Source: Dichotomocladium elegans (Eukaryota > Mucoromycota > Mucoromycetes > Mucorales > Lichtheimiaceae). From it: a stretch of DNA of 64,000 nt. Shown piece by piece: positions 1 through 12,200 of the stretch. The notes beneath the pieces are model-generated. The model made no database searches, was not told the DNA's origin, and was given only the letters and a program-made list of their open reading frames with translations. Position 1 is the first letter of the stretch; the number at the start of each line of letters is the position of its first letter. The translations under genes and the position numbers were made by a program. The stretch spans positions 1,071,501 to 1,135,500 of the forward strand of contig JAIXMN010000007.1 in NCBI GenBank assembly GCA_025716815.1, given 5' to 3'.

Positions 1-86
1 CTAAAATACGTAAGCTGAAAAAAAGCGATGTGCGACAGGACAAAGTAGGAAGTGTGTACGACTTATGAGCACTTTTAAATAGACCA

Positions 87-1731
87 ATGGAGTCATGCCC
101 AACGAAATGGAAAATCCACACCTCTCCACCTCTCCAACAACTCAAAAGCATACAACTCAAAAGTGCGGCCAGTTTTAGGGCATGCCCAGGCCCGATCGCC
201 GGTTGCCAGTCGCCAGTTGACAGTTGCCGTAGACACTGCCACAGTAGACATGCATCATTCATCAGCAGCATAGCAATACACACCATGATATCATACCTCC
301 AAGACAGGCATGTCTTTCTTAATGTCCTCTATGGACTGGAGGAGGTGCACCACGATCGGTCGTTCTACGTACTTGCCGGTCCAGCAAGTCAATACAACGC
401 TGTGCTGATACCAGCAGCAGAGGCCCATTTTAACTGCAGGTGCACGCGCCACAAGAGCTACTCCACTTCAACGAGTGTAAAGCCGGGACAGGTAGCCTCA
501 GAGCGAAGCACTCCCGGCACCAGTTCATCGAGGAATAGCATGCACATTGATACCATCCTCACAGAGATCCATATTTTACAAGCAAAATATGCCAGAAATC
601 GAAGCTCGGACATGTATATCATGCTTGAAGTCCTGCAATCTGTGTAAGTAAAATAAAATAGTAGATATTAGCAACATGAATGTTTGGAATTATTGAGTAT
701 CTCACTAAACATTTTGTCTTAATTTAGTGTTGAACAATTTGACGACTGGCGTCATGACAACAGTGAAAGTGAAACCACCGTGTACCGAAGATTCGTTGTT
801 CTGCTGGACAAGCTGTTACGGAACACTAGTATTATGTTGCAAGAGTAAGAGTTTAAGAAGACCATAGTGTGCTTCAGTGACAAAAGTTGGGACTTCTAGG
901 CTGATTTTATTCTTTGTTTGATAGCGGCGAAAATGCATCCAATGCAACCAAGGACGCAATGATTCTGCTTCAATCTCTGACTAGCTCGATCACAACCACC
1001 AACGAAAGAACTGAAATGAGCATGTATGGCAGGAAGATTGATCTTCTAGCTATCACGGAATCAAGGGAGCAAAATGTGGAGCTCACGTCGGGAGGTCATC
1101 CAATGCTCGCTTGCATTGCTCGCATTGGATGACCTCCTCGAGCGAATGGAAGCGTGAAGGGGCATCAGAATCAATTTCGTTGAAACAACAGTGCAAGAGT
1201 ATTCGTACAAACGCTGCTATCCTATCGAAATTGATGCTGATTGGTGATCTGGGACATCTTGTAGCAATGGATTGGCTTGGTAAGTACAAAAGTATCTCTT
1301 CATTTAAATTATCATGGTAATAGTTTCTAATGAAGTGAATGATTCGCTATAGGAACATCTGGTTACGGATATTCTTTAAAGTTTGTGGAAAAGCCATTCG
1401 TCGCTCAAACGATCAGTTGTCTGGTAATCCCAAAGCAAGCTTCTGAGCTAGGCGGTTTTGAACAAACACTTGACTTCATGTTTAAGTGGAGGGTAATTCA
1501 AGGATACCAGGAAACATGTCAACTTGTGTCACTAATTTTTGTTTATATTGCGTGTGTTAGAACTTTCTACTGGCAACGGCGAAACAAGTTGGAGAACAAA
1601 TGATGAGAAATAATGAAAGCGTGCGCGGGATCGTGGACTTACCACCGAGGAGAAGCAGATACACTGAATTGCCACCGAACATCATAATCACACCTGGAAA
1701 AAGGCGCAGCTTTGATCAGGTCGATGAGTGA
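87..1731 (+). pseudogene. Mucorales-type expanded family protein, interrupted by palindromic insertion
   Basis: Five exons read as one protein: 87-643, 728-844, 925-1279 (containing the insertion), 1353-1492 and 1561-1731, with GT-AG introns between. An in-frame stop just upstream (66-68) makes the ATG at 87 the first possible start. The middle and C-terminal part resembles a family I know from Mucorales genomes with no established function. It has a G-R-K-I-D segment followed by S-E-W-K, which recalls the D...ExK signature of PD-(D/E)XK nuclease folds; that is an inference. A 50-bp insertion at 1091-1140 lies exactly between these two motifs and shifts the frame. Removing it leaves 1,290 nt (429 codons plus stop) with every junction in frame. 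As sequenced the gene is broken unless the insert is spliced out. Confidence 0.6.
1091..1140. repeat. Perfect 16-bp inverted repeat flanked by a 3-bp direct repeat
   Basis: The arms 1091-1106 and 1122-1137 are exact reverse complements of 16 bp, separated by a 15-nt loop. The triplet TCG stands on both sides (1088-1090 and 1138-1140), like a target duplication. The block lies inside a coding exon and adds 50 bp, which is not a multiple of three. Confidence 0.85.
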
Positions 1732-2185
1732 GCACGAGGTTAAAGCACATTTGTACACATTTATATCACACAGCTTCATCCATCACATCTATATCCCCAA
1801 AGTATATCTCTTTATGTAGTATCAAAAAACATCAACATCAAGTTCATGTAAATAACAGAAGGAACAAATGGTTTGACTACCTTTTTCTGAACATCGAGCT
1901 ACCATCAGCTATGTACCAAAATCCGCCAACATTATGCATTGGAATGAACAATACGACGAAAAAGTGTGGTTTATTATAATGACCAATGGACGCTGTGCTC
2001 CGTGGAGCATAATCCGCTCTAGTCCGCTCGAAAAAGTAAAGAAGAAAAGAAAAAATCCTGTTTAGAGAAAACAGGGAAAAGGACATGGGGAAAGTGAAAG
2101 ATACAAATGAGAAAAGGCACACGTAAAGAAAAATACATCGATTAAATCAAGCAAGGAAGGATACAAAGTAGAAAAGAAGGGTTAT
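1732..2185. other. Non-coding gap, probably the 3' flank of the LINE fragment
   Basis: No gene seen. The part nearest 2185 is probably the 3' untranslated region of the minus-strand LINE-like element. It contains a short palindrome (gctccgtggagc, about 1995-2006). No poly(A) tail or target duplication could be identified, so the element boundary on this side is open. Confidence 0.4.
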
Positions 2186-3845
2186 TTAGCCAGGCTCAGG
2201 TGGAGGGGGGTCGATCCAGTTGATTAACATACTGCCAGGGTTGGTGTCAAGATATTTGCATTGGTCAGATGCTGGGTGTTGGTGCGCGTCAAGTTCGACA
2301 AGAATGGTACAGACAATTGGCCATTGTGTTCGTAGCTGGCGAATCCGTTTGGGAAATGTCGGCTTCGCTTTTGGTAGTGGATCAGTGCAGTGTTGCTCGG
2401 AAATATTTAACCGGTGATGCATCTGGAGGCAGGTGATAGCATGACGCTTGCTGAAGTGTGGATGGCGACATGTTCGGCAGGGTCTGTGCTTGCCACCTGA
2501 GAGCCAGCCAATTCTCCAGCGAATGCATCGGCTACGTTCGGTCCGGGTCATAGGGAGGCAGGCAGTCAACAAAGAAGCACCAGTCGGGGCAGATGTGGCA
2601 GTGGTAAAACAATCATGGAGATATTGCCGGACGATTGCTTTCAGATCCTTGTTGGTGGTTGATGTGTGGGGTGGGGGAACTTTTTGCGAAATTGGGGTCT
2701 TGCAGAGTTTGTTCCAGTGACTGTCGCGTTGGCTTACGATATGAGGTCGAAGTTTTGTGAGCAGGGTATCATCAGGAAGGAAGTGTGCCCGATGAAGAAA
2801 TTTGGCTTGGAGAGTAGCAGCACGTTCTTCCATACTTGGTAACTTGGTTAACTGACGCATCACCTTGGTTTCTGAGTGTTGATGGGTACCATATATCAAG
2901 CGGATGCAGACGTTTTGGGCACGATCCAGAGCCTTCAATTGAGTTTTGGTGACATTTAATGTTGCCAAGCCATATTCTAATTTGGGTCGGATAAATTGAG
3001 CAAATAGATGACGACTGAGGAGACGTGATAGACCAGATGGGTTGAGGCCAATCGAAGTAAGTATACGCATGCTGGTGGTCGCCAATGCAGCGTTCCGAGA
3101 GATAAGGGCTTTTCCATCCAGGCGACCTTTGTTGTTGATGGGACCCCGAGGTAAATGAATTGATTGGCGGTTAGAAGTGGTGTGTTGTAAAGATGAAAGG
3201 TTTCGGTGGACTGGTATTGGACAATAACACATTTTGACGGATTCTAACGATAACCGAGTTGGTAGCTGTGCTGCTCACAAAGCTCGAGCATTCGATGCAT
3301 GTCAGGTGGTGTAGCAAGTAGTACCACGTCATCGGCATAAAGTAAGCATTGAATGTGTAGAAGGTCGGTGGCAGATGTTGTGTCTTGATTGTCAGTCGGT
3401 GGTGTGGCGGTGGCTATATCGAGTCCTCCTCTAGGTCTGAGCAAGATTGGTAACCCATTAATATAAATAGAATAAAGAAAAGGGGATAAAACGGAGCCTT
3501 GAAGGACTCCGGTGGCTGGAGAAAAGCGGCGGGACACGGCGGTTGATATGAGAAACTCTAAAGAAACTTCATCAAATAAGTTTCGAAGTAAAGTAAGTAA
3601 TGGTGGTGATAAATATGGGCTTAGCGTTTTCCAAACGTGATTACGGTCAACAATGTCATAGGCTCGGGCTACATCCAGAAAGGCCATCGTAGGGAAAGTA
3701 TGGTGGCGGGCATGATGAATACGGCATAGTTCTTGAAGACAAAAAGCTTGATCGAGTGCACTGCGGGCAGGGCGAAAACCCCCTTGAGCAATATCCAAGT
3801 GTGGACTCGATTCTTGTAGGGGGCCTTGTAGACAGTATTTGCAAC
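2186..3845 (-). mobile_element. 5'-truncated, decayed non-LTR (LINE-like) retrotransposon, RT to C-terminal region
   Basis: Reading leftward, the fragment starts inside the reverse transcriptase: a G-G-F-R-P-x-R-S motif, the F-L-D-x-x-x-A-Y-D palm segment (3244-3798), the L-Q-G-S-x-L-S-P block and a Y-A-D-D catalytic box. The second part (2186-3232) carries the thumb/connection region and a CCHC-type knuckle (C-x2-C-x8-H-x3-C). This order is that of plant/fungal non-LTR elements of the I/Tad type. The ORF is broken by an in-frame TAG just after the RT core (about 3244) and by a frameshift about 100 bp later, so it is not functional. The 5' half (endonuclease, gag-like ORF) is missing, as expected for incomplete target-primed reverse transcription. 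The exact ends are uncertain. Confidence 0.85.
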
Positions 3846-4803
3846 AATCACTTTCAAGATGTATATATTTAGATAAAACATTTAATTAGGAAATGAGCAA
3901 TTTGATACCCGACACATGCGCAAAATGTTTCCGCAAATGTAAAAAGGAAGAACCTGCGTACAGTAAGCTGCAAACAAAAGACCTGGATACTACAATTTCC
4001 TGGGTTCTTTGTGTTCGCCCCATCAATTTTTCGGATTTTAGGCTCCATAGAGTAAGACATCCGACAGCTGTACCACCATTTGACAAAGAGCCGTGCTTCG
4101 CTTGTTTACTTTGCTGTGGGTGTGGGTGTGCTCTATCGCCAGCCAAACAAATCTTCTTCTGCTTGACTTGCGTTTGTAGTAAACCAGGAGTATAGCTATG
4201 TACTGTCGTTTCTCAAGGCGAAATTCAATATAGTGGATAATGGACAATGAAAAAATGTGTACCAACTTTTTTTTTTTACCTTCGTGCCGACAAAGCGAAT
4301 CCGACTCACACAACAAATACGGATACACACACCCTCACTTTTTACATAAATAAATACATACGTACATACATACACACATAGATATCCCCATACATTCACA
4401 TGCAACATACGCATTCACAAATGCAAGTGCTCCTCATGTCGACAATGATAAATTAAAAGAAAGCCCGGGGTCTGATCAGCTGCAAGCATATGCATCTACA
4501 AAAGAAAAGCCCCAGCAATCGGAATGGTCACGTCGCCAGCCAGCTCCCCCCTCCCCACCTGTTCGCTCTCAGTACGCTTTCCGTGGCACTGCACCCACTG
4601 TGTCCAAATGAAATATGGTCATTAAGCTATTTTAATATACAAGAAAGATACTTTATGGATAATAGAGATGGCAAATACAAAGGAAAAGAAATCTAGATCA
4701 CTACGAAAAGTACAATAACAATTCTGTCTACACCTGGATGGACAATGATGATACAACGAATCTACTATGTAGTAAATGGACATATACATTCGTAGATGCT
4801 CGT
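3846..4803. other. Intergenic; one weak ORF (3893-4195)
   Basis: Mostly AT-rich with TACA/CATA runs around 4340-4400. An ATG-started 100-codon ORF at 3893-4195 (+) is Cys-rich (C-x2-C-x3-C near the start) but matches nothing I recognise, and I would not call it a gene without transcript support. Confidence 0.4.
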
Positions 4804-7351
4804 TTAGATCTTCATCCACTTGGCATTCCACTTTCGAACAAGAGCCTTAGCCTCCTTGGCATGACCATGATCAACCTACATTTGTTTTCGTGTATGTAAG
4901 TACATGCAAGCAATATAGCAGCAACAGTAGCAACTTCGCCTCCCCGAAAAAAGGGAACATGTGCGTTGTCGATCACTTTACCAATGTCATGACCACACCT
5001 CGAACGGCAGACTCAAGCGCGGCGGATATCCAGGCATGTTTGATGTCAGTATGCTCGCCAACAAACACCAAGCCTTGGTTGGGCTCAAAGTAAGAAGGCA
5101 TATAGAGCTTATGCTGCCCAGGGTGCGCATCTGCCCACGCACCAGACTGGAACTCATCAAGAATCCAGCAGACACGATCATAGTTGCCGGTGTACTGCTC
5201 CTTGACAATGTCGCCGTGGAGCTCGGTAATATCCTCCAAGACGCGCGCCACATGCTCATCCTCGGTCATGGATGCAAAGCGGAGGCCGAGGTCGCCACTG
5301 GCATAGCTCGCCAGCATGATGCCGGGTCCGTCAGATCCCAGGTTGTTGCTAGGGTAGCAAACCGAGCCAGCAAGCAGATCTGTTGAGTCACAACCACCCA
5401 GAATCGGGTTCTCATAATGCTCCCAGAACCGGGTTTTGAACTCCATCGAGACTTTGCATGCTTGGCTGTAGCCCAGGTGGTTGATTGCACTGTTGAGCGT
5501 GTATGGAAGCGCTATGGAGTGAAAGGTCATGAACATTAGAATCCGCTGAAAGGAAAGCAATACTTTGCTGTCATGTTTCGTTTGTTCCACACTTACAGGG
5601 CAAATGCCAGGTACGGACCACCGAAAAGGGAACAGATACAATGACATTATCGTACTTTTTGATATCGTATGTCTCATCATAGGGGGAATTCTTCCATTGG
5701 ACAGATATGGTATCATCGTCCTCAAAGGCAAGCTTGCTCACGCGGACGTTAAACTTGACCTTATCGCCAAGAACAGGTTCATAGGCTCTGGCGAGTCGCG
5801 TCAAACCACCCTGAACAGTGCGCCAATTCGTAGCACTGAAAGTGAATGTATCGTACATATCATGCCAGATCTGGCTCGCATCAAGTCCCGTTGCATAGTC
5901 GGAGGCATTGAGGCTCAGGCCCATCTTATTATGGAGCCATCCATACTCTGACCAATCATCATAGCCTTCTTCAAGTGCTTTCTACAGTGTTGAACGGCCA
6001 AATGAGCAGAGCATCCTTGTTTTGTCAAAGAGAATCCACTTACAGAATGGGCAGCGTAGAGATCAGAGCTCATCAGTTTATACCATTCTTCCGTAAAAAA
6101 CTCCTTCGTGGCTTCCTCGACCTTTGACGAAAGCTCCGGAACACCCGTAGACGCAAGTGAAGGATCGGCAGCAACCTGTGCAGCAGTGGGCACTTTGCCG
6201 TTGGGAAGTCGCTTACCGCCGTGGTAGTTCAAATTGCTATAGATATGTTTTAGCAAATCTACATGTACATAGTTCTTTTGCCATTTCTTACTTGGGAGAT
6301 TTCTGAACCCATTTGATGAACTCAATTTGGTATTCATCATCCGTCAGGCTGTTTAGTTCATCGGCCATTTGATAGACGATATCATGGTCGGTGATGGGCA
6401 AGGTCTTGTTCTTGTAAGTCCAGCTTACGGGGAAGCGCATAGGACCTAATCGTTGCGGAACAGTGTGCCAATACACAGCGTTTAATTCCTGGCGACATGT
6501 ATCGTAGAGCCATTTAGCTCATCAGCCGCAACACCTGCACTCACCCATTTCCTGATATCTAACTGAATCCTTGTTGCCCACCAACGAAGTTGTGTTGTTC
6601 TCAAAGTAGACAGTGTGGACACGACTAAGAAGTATGCAGGTTGCATAAGTCTCAGTTTATAGTTATGATGCGTGATAAATCAATTACTTACCCTCCCAAT
6701 CGATCATTCGCTTCTAAGATCTCGTAATTCTTGAAGCCAGCCTGTTCGAGTAAGAGTCCACTGAAGAGACCGGCCATACCAGCACCCACAATGCCGATCT
6801 CTGTAATACGAAGAAGAAGAAACAAGTCAGTCCTTTTCTTTCTTTCTCATTTATCATAGAAATTAGGGCTTACTGGCGGACTTGTCACTGGCGTGAACGC
6901 GGCTGCGCTTGGACATCTGCTTATTGTGATATTCGACTGCATCGAAATGCATGCCTTCAAACTCAGGATGACCGCGCTTCTTGATGCGAGGACCTTCAAC
7001 AGTGAGAGGGGAACTTGCGGCAATCAGCTCTCCGGACGCGTCCTTGGCCACGATACATCCGTCCTTGGCATCAGCAGGGACGGACCAGATGAACTTGGTG
7101 GGTTTGAACTCATCGGTTATCTCTGTGCTGCCTATGATATTGCGGGTGGTGCCGGTCGCGCAGTCCACAAACGCAAGCGTCAGTGAGCCTGTGAATGCCT
7201 CCTTGCTGCCGTAATCCAGGTAAATATTAGCCAAAGAGTCGGCCTTGAGAGTCTCGTCCACCGTCAGAGACGCGGTATTGGAAGTTGGAGCACCAATGGC
7301 CTGGAGTGCAGCTGTTGCCAGAAGAAACAGGGAAACGGCAGGTGTTAGCAT
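4804..7351 (-). CDS. Secreted FAD-dependent amine oxidase (MAO / L-amino-acid oxidase type)
   Basis: Eight exons on the minus strand: 7351-6874, 6800-6692, 6624-6545, 6445-6292, 6236-6044, 5981-5597, 5511-4982 and 4875-4804. They sum to 2,001 nt (666 aa). Residues 1-21 form a signal peptide; the ATG at 7351 was chosen because it starts this peptide. Residues about 22-160 are an extra N-terminal region not typical of the family. Then come the Rossmann motif G-x-G-x-x-G (about 161-170), D-R-L-G-G-R-V-H-T (about 192-200), and the C-terminal FAD signature V-F-V-G-E-H-T-D (about 616). The enzyme should oxidise amines or amino acids outside the cell or in the secretory path, giving H2O2 and ammonia; the substrate cannot be read from sequence. 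A TATA-like ATATAAA lies about 75 bp upstream. Confidence 0.9.
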
Positions 7352-7423
7352 TGTCGGGGAAAGATTGTCTGTGTCCGTAGAGAGGCACTTGACGTGAAGC
7401 GAGGAAAATGGAAGCAACACGTT

Positions 7424-7432
7424 TCCATTTAT
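7424..7432 (-). promoter_or_regulatory. TATA-like box of the amine oxidase gene
   Basis: CTATATAAA on the minus strand, about 75 bp before the chosen ATG at 7351. Position and sequence suit a core promoter element; no experimental support. Confidence 0.45.
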
Positions 7433-9188
7433 ATAGCAATTGCCATCCGTAGAAGATAAGATACAATCAAACAGGTCGATGCCTGGAGTAAACCATTCCA
7501 ACTTGTTATCAATCCATTGACTCTATTGACCTTTCAATTGCTTGCCAGTCTTTTGCGCCGATAAAATTCGCTATCAATCTACCGGGTTTATGATAAGCTT
7601 TGATTAGCGTATATATGTTAGTCCTCGACACACTCATTCCTGTCCACAACACAAGCCTTGATCATGATCCTGTAACTTAAACAATATCCTCATTCTAAAG
7701 CGAACATGACCAAGCTTCTATCGAGGGTTCCATTGATAGTACGAGGAAGGGTACTTGTATAAACAAGAACGATCGTCGATAATGGAAGCAAAATTTAAAA
7801 TACCGTCTCAGGAACACGACATCCTCTTAAGTCAAGAGGATATGTTACGTGCACACGTGATAGGCAAGAAACCGATTAACTATATCTTACAATGGTTTCC
7901 TCCCCCGAGCTTCGGGCAAAAATGATAGCATGGGTGAGTGTTATCTTTGTGGGGATCGGCATTAGAAAGCGTTTATCATTATGACTTCCCGCCTTTATTA
8001 TCAAGTGATGTACCACCCAAAATTATCAGTCCTCCGACCCGGCATTTGTGTACTCCCGAAAGCAATGAACGTCCATATCTTTTTTATCTTTATCATTCTA
8101 TCGACGTGTATCCTGAACGAGAAGTTGATGGCGTGAAAATGGTTCGCATTGGGAGGAGCGGTAGCTGGATATATGGATTGGATCGTTTGCTCCCCGATTC
8201 TGCTATTTGCTTCAATACTGGACTCCCATTCTGTGACCTCGACGGCGAAGCTTCGTGATGCATTGAGAGATTCTCTTCCGTGCATATGATACATCGATGC
8301 GCATCTTGTTCACAGTCAATATGCGCAGTAAATACTTTCTCCTTGCCTTTTTGGCCCAGTATTGACAAGTATAATTTTGTCAAAAGTCTATGATGTTGTC
8401 TATGCTTTATTTCACTGAAGCGACTCCAACTCGATGACATAGTGGAACGTAGCTTTAGTATGAGTATCCGTGTAAATCTGTCGAATTTATAGTGGCGAAG
8501 ACTGAAAGACTTTGTAAAACTTTCTTCATTTACAGCTTCTCAGGATGAGTCTTGAAATGAAAAAGTGAGCAATGGTGATTAACTGTACTATCAATCTCTT
8601 TTATCCATCCGATCGTTATTGCTATTGTCATATTGAATACAATCACACTCAAGCAGAAAAGTTCAGGCTCATTATTCCGTTCCTTGCCCTATGCAAATGA
8701 AAATCTCTGGATGCAAACTACTCTGGTGAGAAGTCTGCATTTTTTCTTTGTTTGCTATAGTCCAGGTGTTGATGAATTGTATCTCGAAAAGTATGCTGCC
8801 TTCAATCTAATTGCGTCATACATGCAAAAAGAGACATCGTGCTTATGCTTGTGTCCATGAAGGGAAAAATGAAATTGGTAAATGAAACAATGTAATTAAA
8901 ATATTATTGCGATGGCAAGAACATGAAAACGTTCCTTGTCAATGGTGTTTATTGTCTGTGCCTATTGGTAGTGGTGCTCAGTTCTTTTTTTTTGTCTAAA
9001 AGAAAAAAGACTCCTGAAGAATCGCTGAAAGCTACAAATTTGTGTCAAGAAAACAACCATCCATTTCGGGCAGAAATCAACGAACCGCCATGCTAAATCA
9101 CCATTTATTGCCCAACTCTTGCTTTCACTTATTACACTCCCTCTCACTCTCTCCCTCTCTCCCTCACACACGCACACACACACTCCCA
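7433..9188. other. Long intergenic stretch with an unresolved ORF (7938-8258)
   Basis: No gene can be modelled with confidence. An open frame at 7938-8258 (+) reads as a Pro/Tyr-rich peptide, and another frame at about 8140-8290 encodes two hydrophobic stretches. I could not join them into one spliced protein. The 3' part (9120-9190) is CT/CA-rich promoter DNA of the chitin synthase gene. Confidence 0.35.
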
Positions 9189-9202
9189 TATATATATATA
9201 GA
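9189..9202 (+). promoter_or_regulatory. TATA repeat upstream of chitin synthase
   Basis: Alternating TATATATATATAGA preceded by a CT- and CA-rich tract, 16-29 bp before the ATG at 9218. It looks like a core promoter/5' leader, although it is close to the start codon. Confidence 0.4.
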
Positions 9203-9217
9203 CCAATACACGGATAT

Positions 9218-12200
9218 ATGGCGAGCCATAGCACTACTAATAACAACCAAGTGCAGCAGCAACAGAGCTTGGCTGGTTGGCTGAGTGATTTTGTCTTTGG
9301 CAAGCCTGCGCCAGGACAGACACAGCCTCCTAGTACAGCTATTCCTTGCAGCCCTTTCCAGCCACCGATCATGGACGAATTACCACCGCTAAATTCAGAA
9401 GTCGATACACCTCCTCCACCGCCGCCTCGTCAGCGCTATAACCCAACGGCGAGCCCGCCCGCAGGCCGAGACTCGGCTATTATTTCTCCTCCACCTCCAC
9501 TCCCACCGCCACGGATAAGCACCGCAACGCCTACTACAACAGCGGGTATATATCCACGCTCTCAGAGCGAAATCCATAGAGTCTCAGCAACAAGCACCCT
9601 TTTTGATGGAGAAGGAGAGGACCTCAGCGGAAAAGACATAACCGAACGCCCCGCTTCGCGGATGCACTTTGGACCTGCACCAGCCCGAACAGCACGCCGA
9701 TATGCAACTCATAGGATGCGTCTGACGAATGGCCATCTTGTCATCAATCGCGATATCCCTCCTTCGCTCCTCGAAACCCTCTTTCGAAGAGACTATGAGG
9801 AATTCACCACCATGCGGTACACCGCCGTGACATGTGAGCCGGATGAGGTTCCGAACGAGAACTACACCCTCCGCCAACAGATTTACAACCGCGAGACTGA
9901 AATTTTCATTGTGATTACCATGTATAACGTAAGTCCACCGACCATCAATACCGCCATGCGGAGATGAGGGCAACCCTTTTTTTATTGTAGTTACTCTAGG
10001 AAGACGAGATCCTGTTTGCACGGACGATGCATGGTGTCATGAAAAACATTGCACATCTTTGCAAACAGAAACGCAGCACAACATGGAACGCAGATGGATG
10101 GAAAAAAGTGGTTGTGTCGATTGTGGCAGACGGGCGAAAGAATATTAACAAAAAGGTGCTCAGTATGCTGGAGGCGATGGGCGTCTATCAGTCAGGTGTG
10201 GCCAAGAGCGCGGTCGACAATAAGCCGGTCAAGGCCCATATCTATGAGGTATTAAAGCTGCTTCTTTTCTTTTTCAGCATCATCCTCATCTGGAATTCTC
10301 CCTTTAGTTCACTACCCAGATTGTCTTTGACGATCAACTGAACCGCAAGGATGCAGGACAGAGCCTTGTACCAGTGCAAATTCTTTTTTGTTTAAAGGAA
10401 AAAAATGCGAAGAAAATCAACTCCCATCGATGGTTCTTCAATGCGTTTGGACCCTTGTTGAATCCTGAGATCTGCGTACTGCTTGATGTTGGTACGCGGC
10501 CCGGAAATGTCAGCATCTATCAGCTTTGGAAAACCTTCAACGTACGCCCAAACGTAGGCGGTGCGTGTGGCGAGATCCGGGCCATGTTGGGTCCTGCATG
10601 TCGGCACCTCGTCAACCCATTGGTGGCCGCACAGAACTTCGAGTATAAAATGTCCAATATCCTCGATAAGCCGATGGAGAGCGTCTTTGGGTACATTTCC
10701 GTTCTTCCAGGAGCCTTCTCGGCTTACCGGTATCGCGCCCTCAAGAACGATCCTAACGGCCATGGGCCACTGGAAAAGTATTTCAAGGGCGAAACACTGC
10801 ATTCCAACGGCGGGCTCTTCGAAGCCAACATGTATCTTGCCGAGGACCGCATCCTATGCTTTGAGCTTGTTGCTAAAAAGGATGAACAATGGCTTCTCCA
10901 GTACGTTGACAGTGCATTCGCAGAGACTGATGTACCCGACGGCCTTCCGGAGTTCATATCCCAACGGCGCAGATGGCTCAATGGCAGCTTCTTTGCTGCC
11001 ATTTACAGTCTCTGGCATTATCGCTTCATCTGGCGCAGCAGACACTCCTTCACTAGGCTCATGCTTCTCTCTGTAGAGATGATATATAACGTCATCAGCC
11101 TTGCATTTAATTGGTTCGGATTGGTACGTTGGATAAAGCGCAGGATAGCTATTCGCGTGAGTCACTTATAGGCTTATCAATATGTAGGGGAACTTCTATA
11201 TCGCGTTTTACTTCATCACAAAGAGCCTAGCAGGAACTGAAGTAGACCCTTTTGGCCGAGGTTGGAGTGGCAGATTGTTTGACATATTTCGTTACATTTA
11301 TCTCTTTGTGATTGTCGTCGTTTTCATATGCTCGATGGGTAACCGACCCCAAGTGTAAGCTCTACCAAATGCACCCTGCTTAATTTATTGGCATTCATTT
11401 AACAGATATGGTGCAGAACCAAGCGGCTCTTTGCAGCCTGCCTCGCGGTGTTTTCGTTTCTAATGGTATACATGCTGTTTGCTGCCGCCTGGATGGTATA
11501 CAAGGGCATCCAATTTGCAAAGTCAAATATCCAATGGACGGACGACGCCGGTAGTAACTTTGCTCTAGTGCTCGAGAATCCAGGCCTGCGCAACATGATC
11601 GTATCTGTACTTGCTACGTATGGCATTTACTTTGTCTCCAGCCTGCTCTATCGCCAGCCCATGCATATGCTCACAAGCTTTCTACCCTACCTAATCCTCC
11701 TCCCCGGCTTTACAAATATCCTCAATATTTATGCGTTCTGTAACACGCACGATGTCAGGTATGTAAAACACATGAGCATCGTGCTCCTTCATCGATCTTG
11801 CTCTTATAGAGCACTTCACGTTCTAGCTGGGGCACCAAAGGTGACCATACACCGCCCAATGATCTCGGTGTTGTCAAAAAGAAAAAAGAGGCAGATAATG
11901 ATGCCGATGCTCTTGTGGACGTTGCATTGCCGACTGGATCTATCGATGCTGATACTCAATATACCCAAGCTCTGGAGGACCTACGACGAAAGGAGGAGAA
12001 AGAGGTATTTATTTCTATCGTACACACATATCTATCTATCCATCTATATGTTTATATAATCCTAAACGAACACGTAAAACATAGCCACCTCCTAAGCGTA
12101 ATAGAGAAGACTACGATCGGGCTTTCCGCACCTACCTTGTCCTGGCATGGATAGCATGCAATGCGCTTTTAATTGCCTTAATTACATCTACAGAGTACGG

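Noticed and set aside
1087..1142. Treating the palindromic block as a normal intron
   Set aside because: It has GT and AG and restores frame, but the donor GTCGGG is far from consensus, there is no branch site, and the perfect inverted repeat with flanking TCG fits an insertion better. Kept open as an alternative.
2220..2720. Plus-strand ORFs of 65 and 90 codons
   Set aside because: They are antisense to the C-terminal part of the LINE-like element.
6288..6544. Coding exon including the region before 6446 in the amine oxidase
   Set aside because: An intron 6544-6446 joins Y-Q-E-M-G directly to P-M-R-F-P-V, the conserved order; keeping that DNA adds stops or needs a 27-bp intron.
9119..9217. 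Earlier start for chitin synthase
   Set aside because: The extension translates CT/CA repeats and the TATA tract; the ATG at 9218 follows a promoter-like sequence and gives a usual length.
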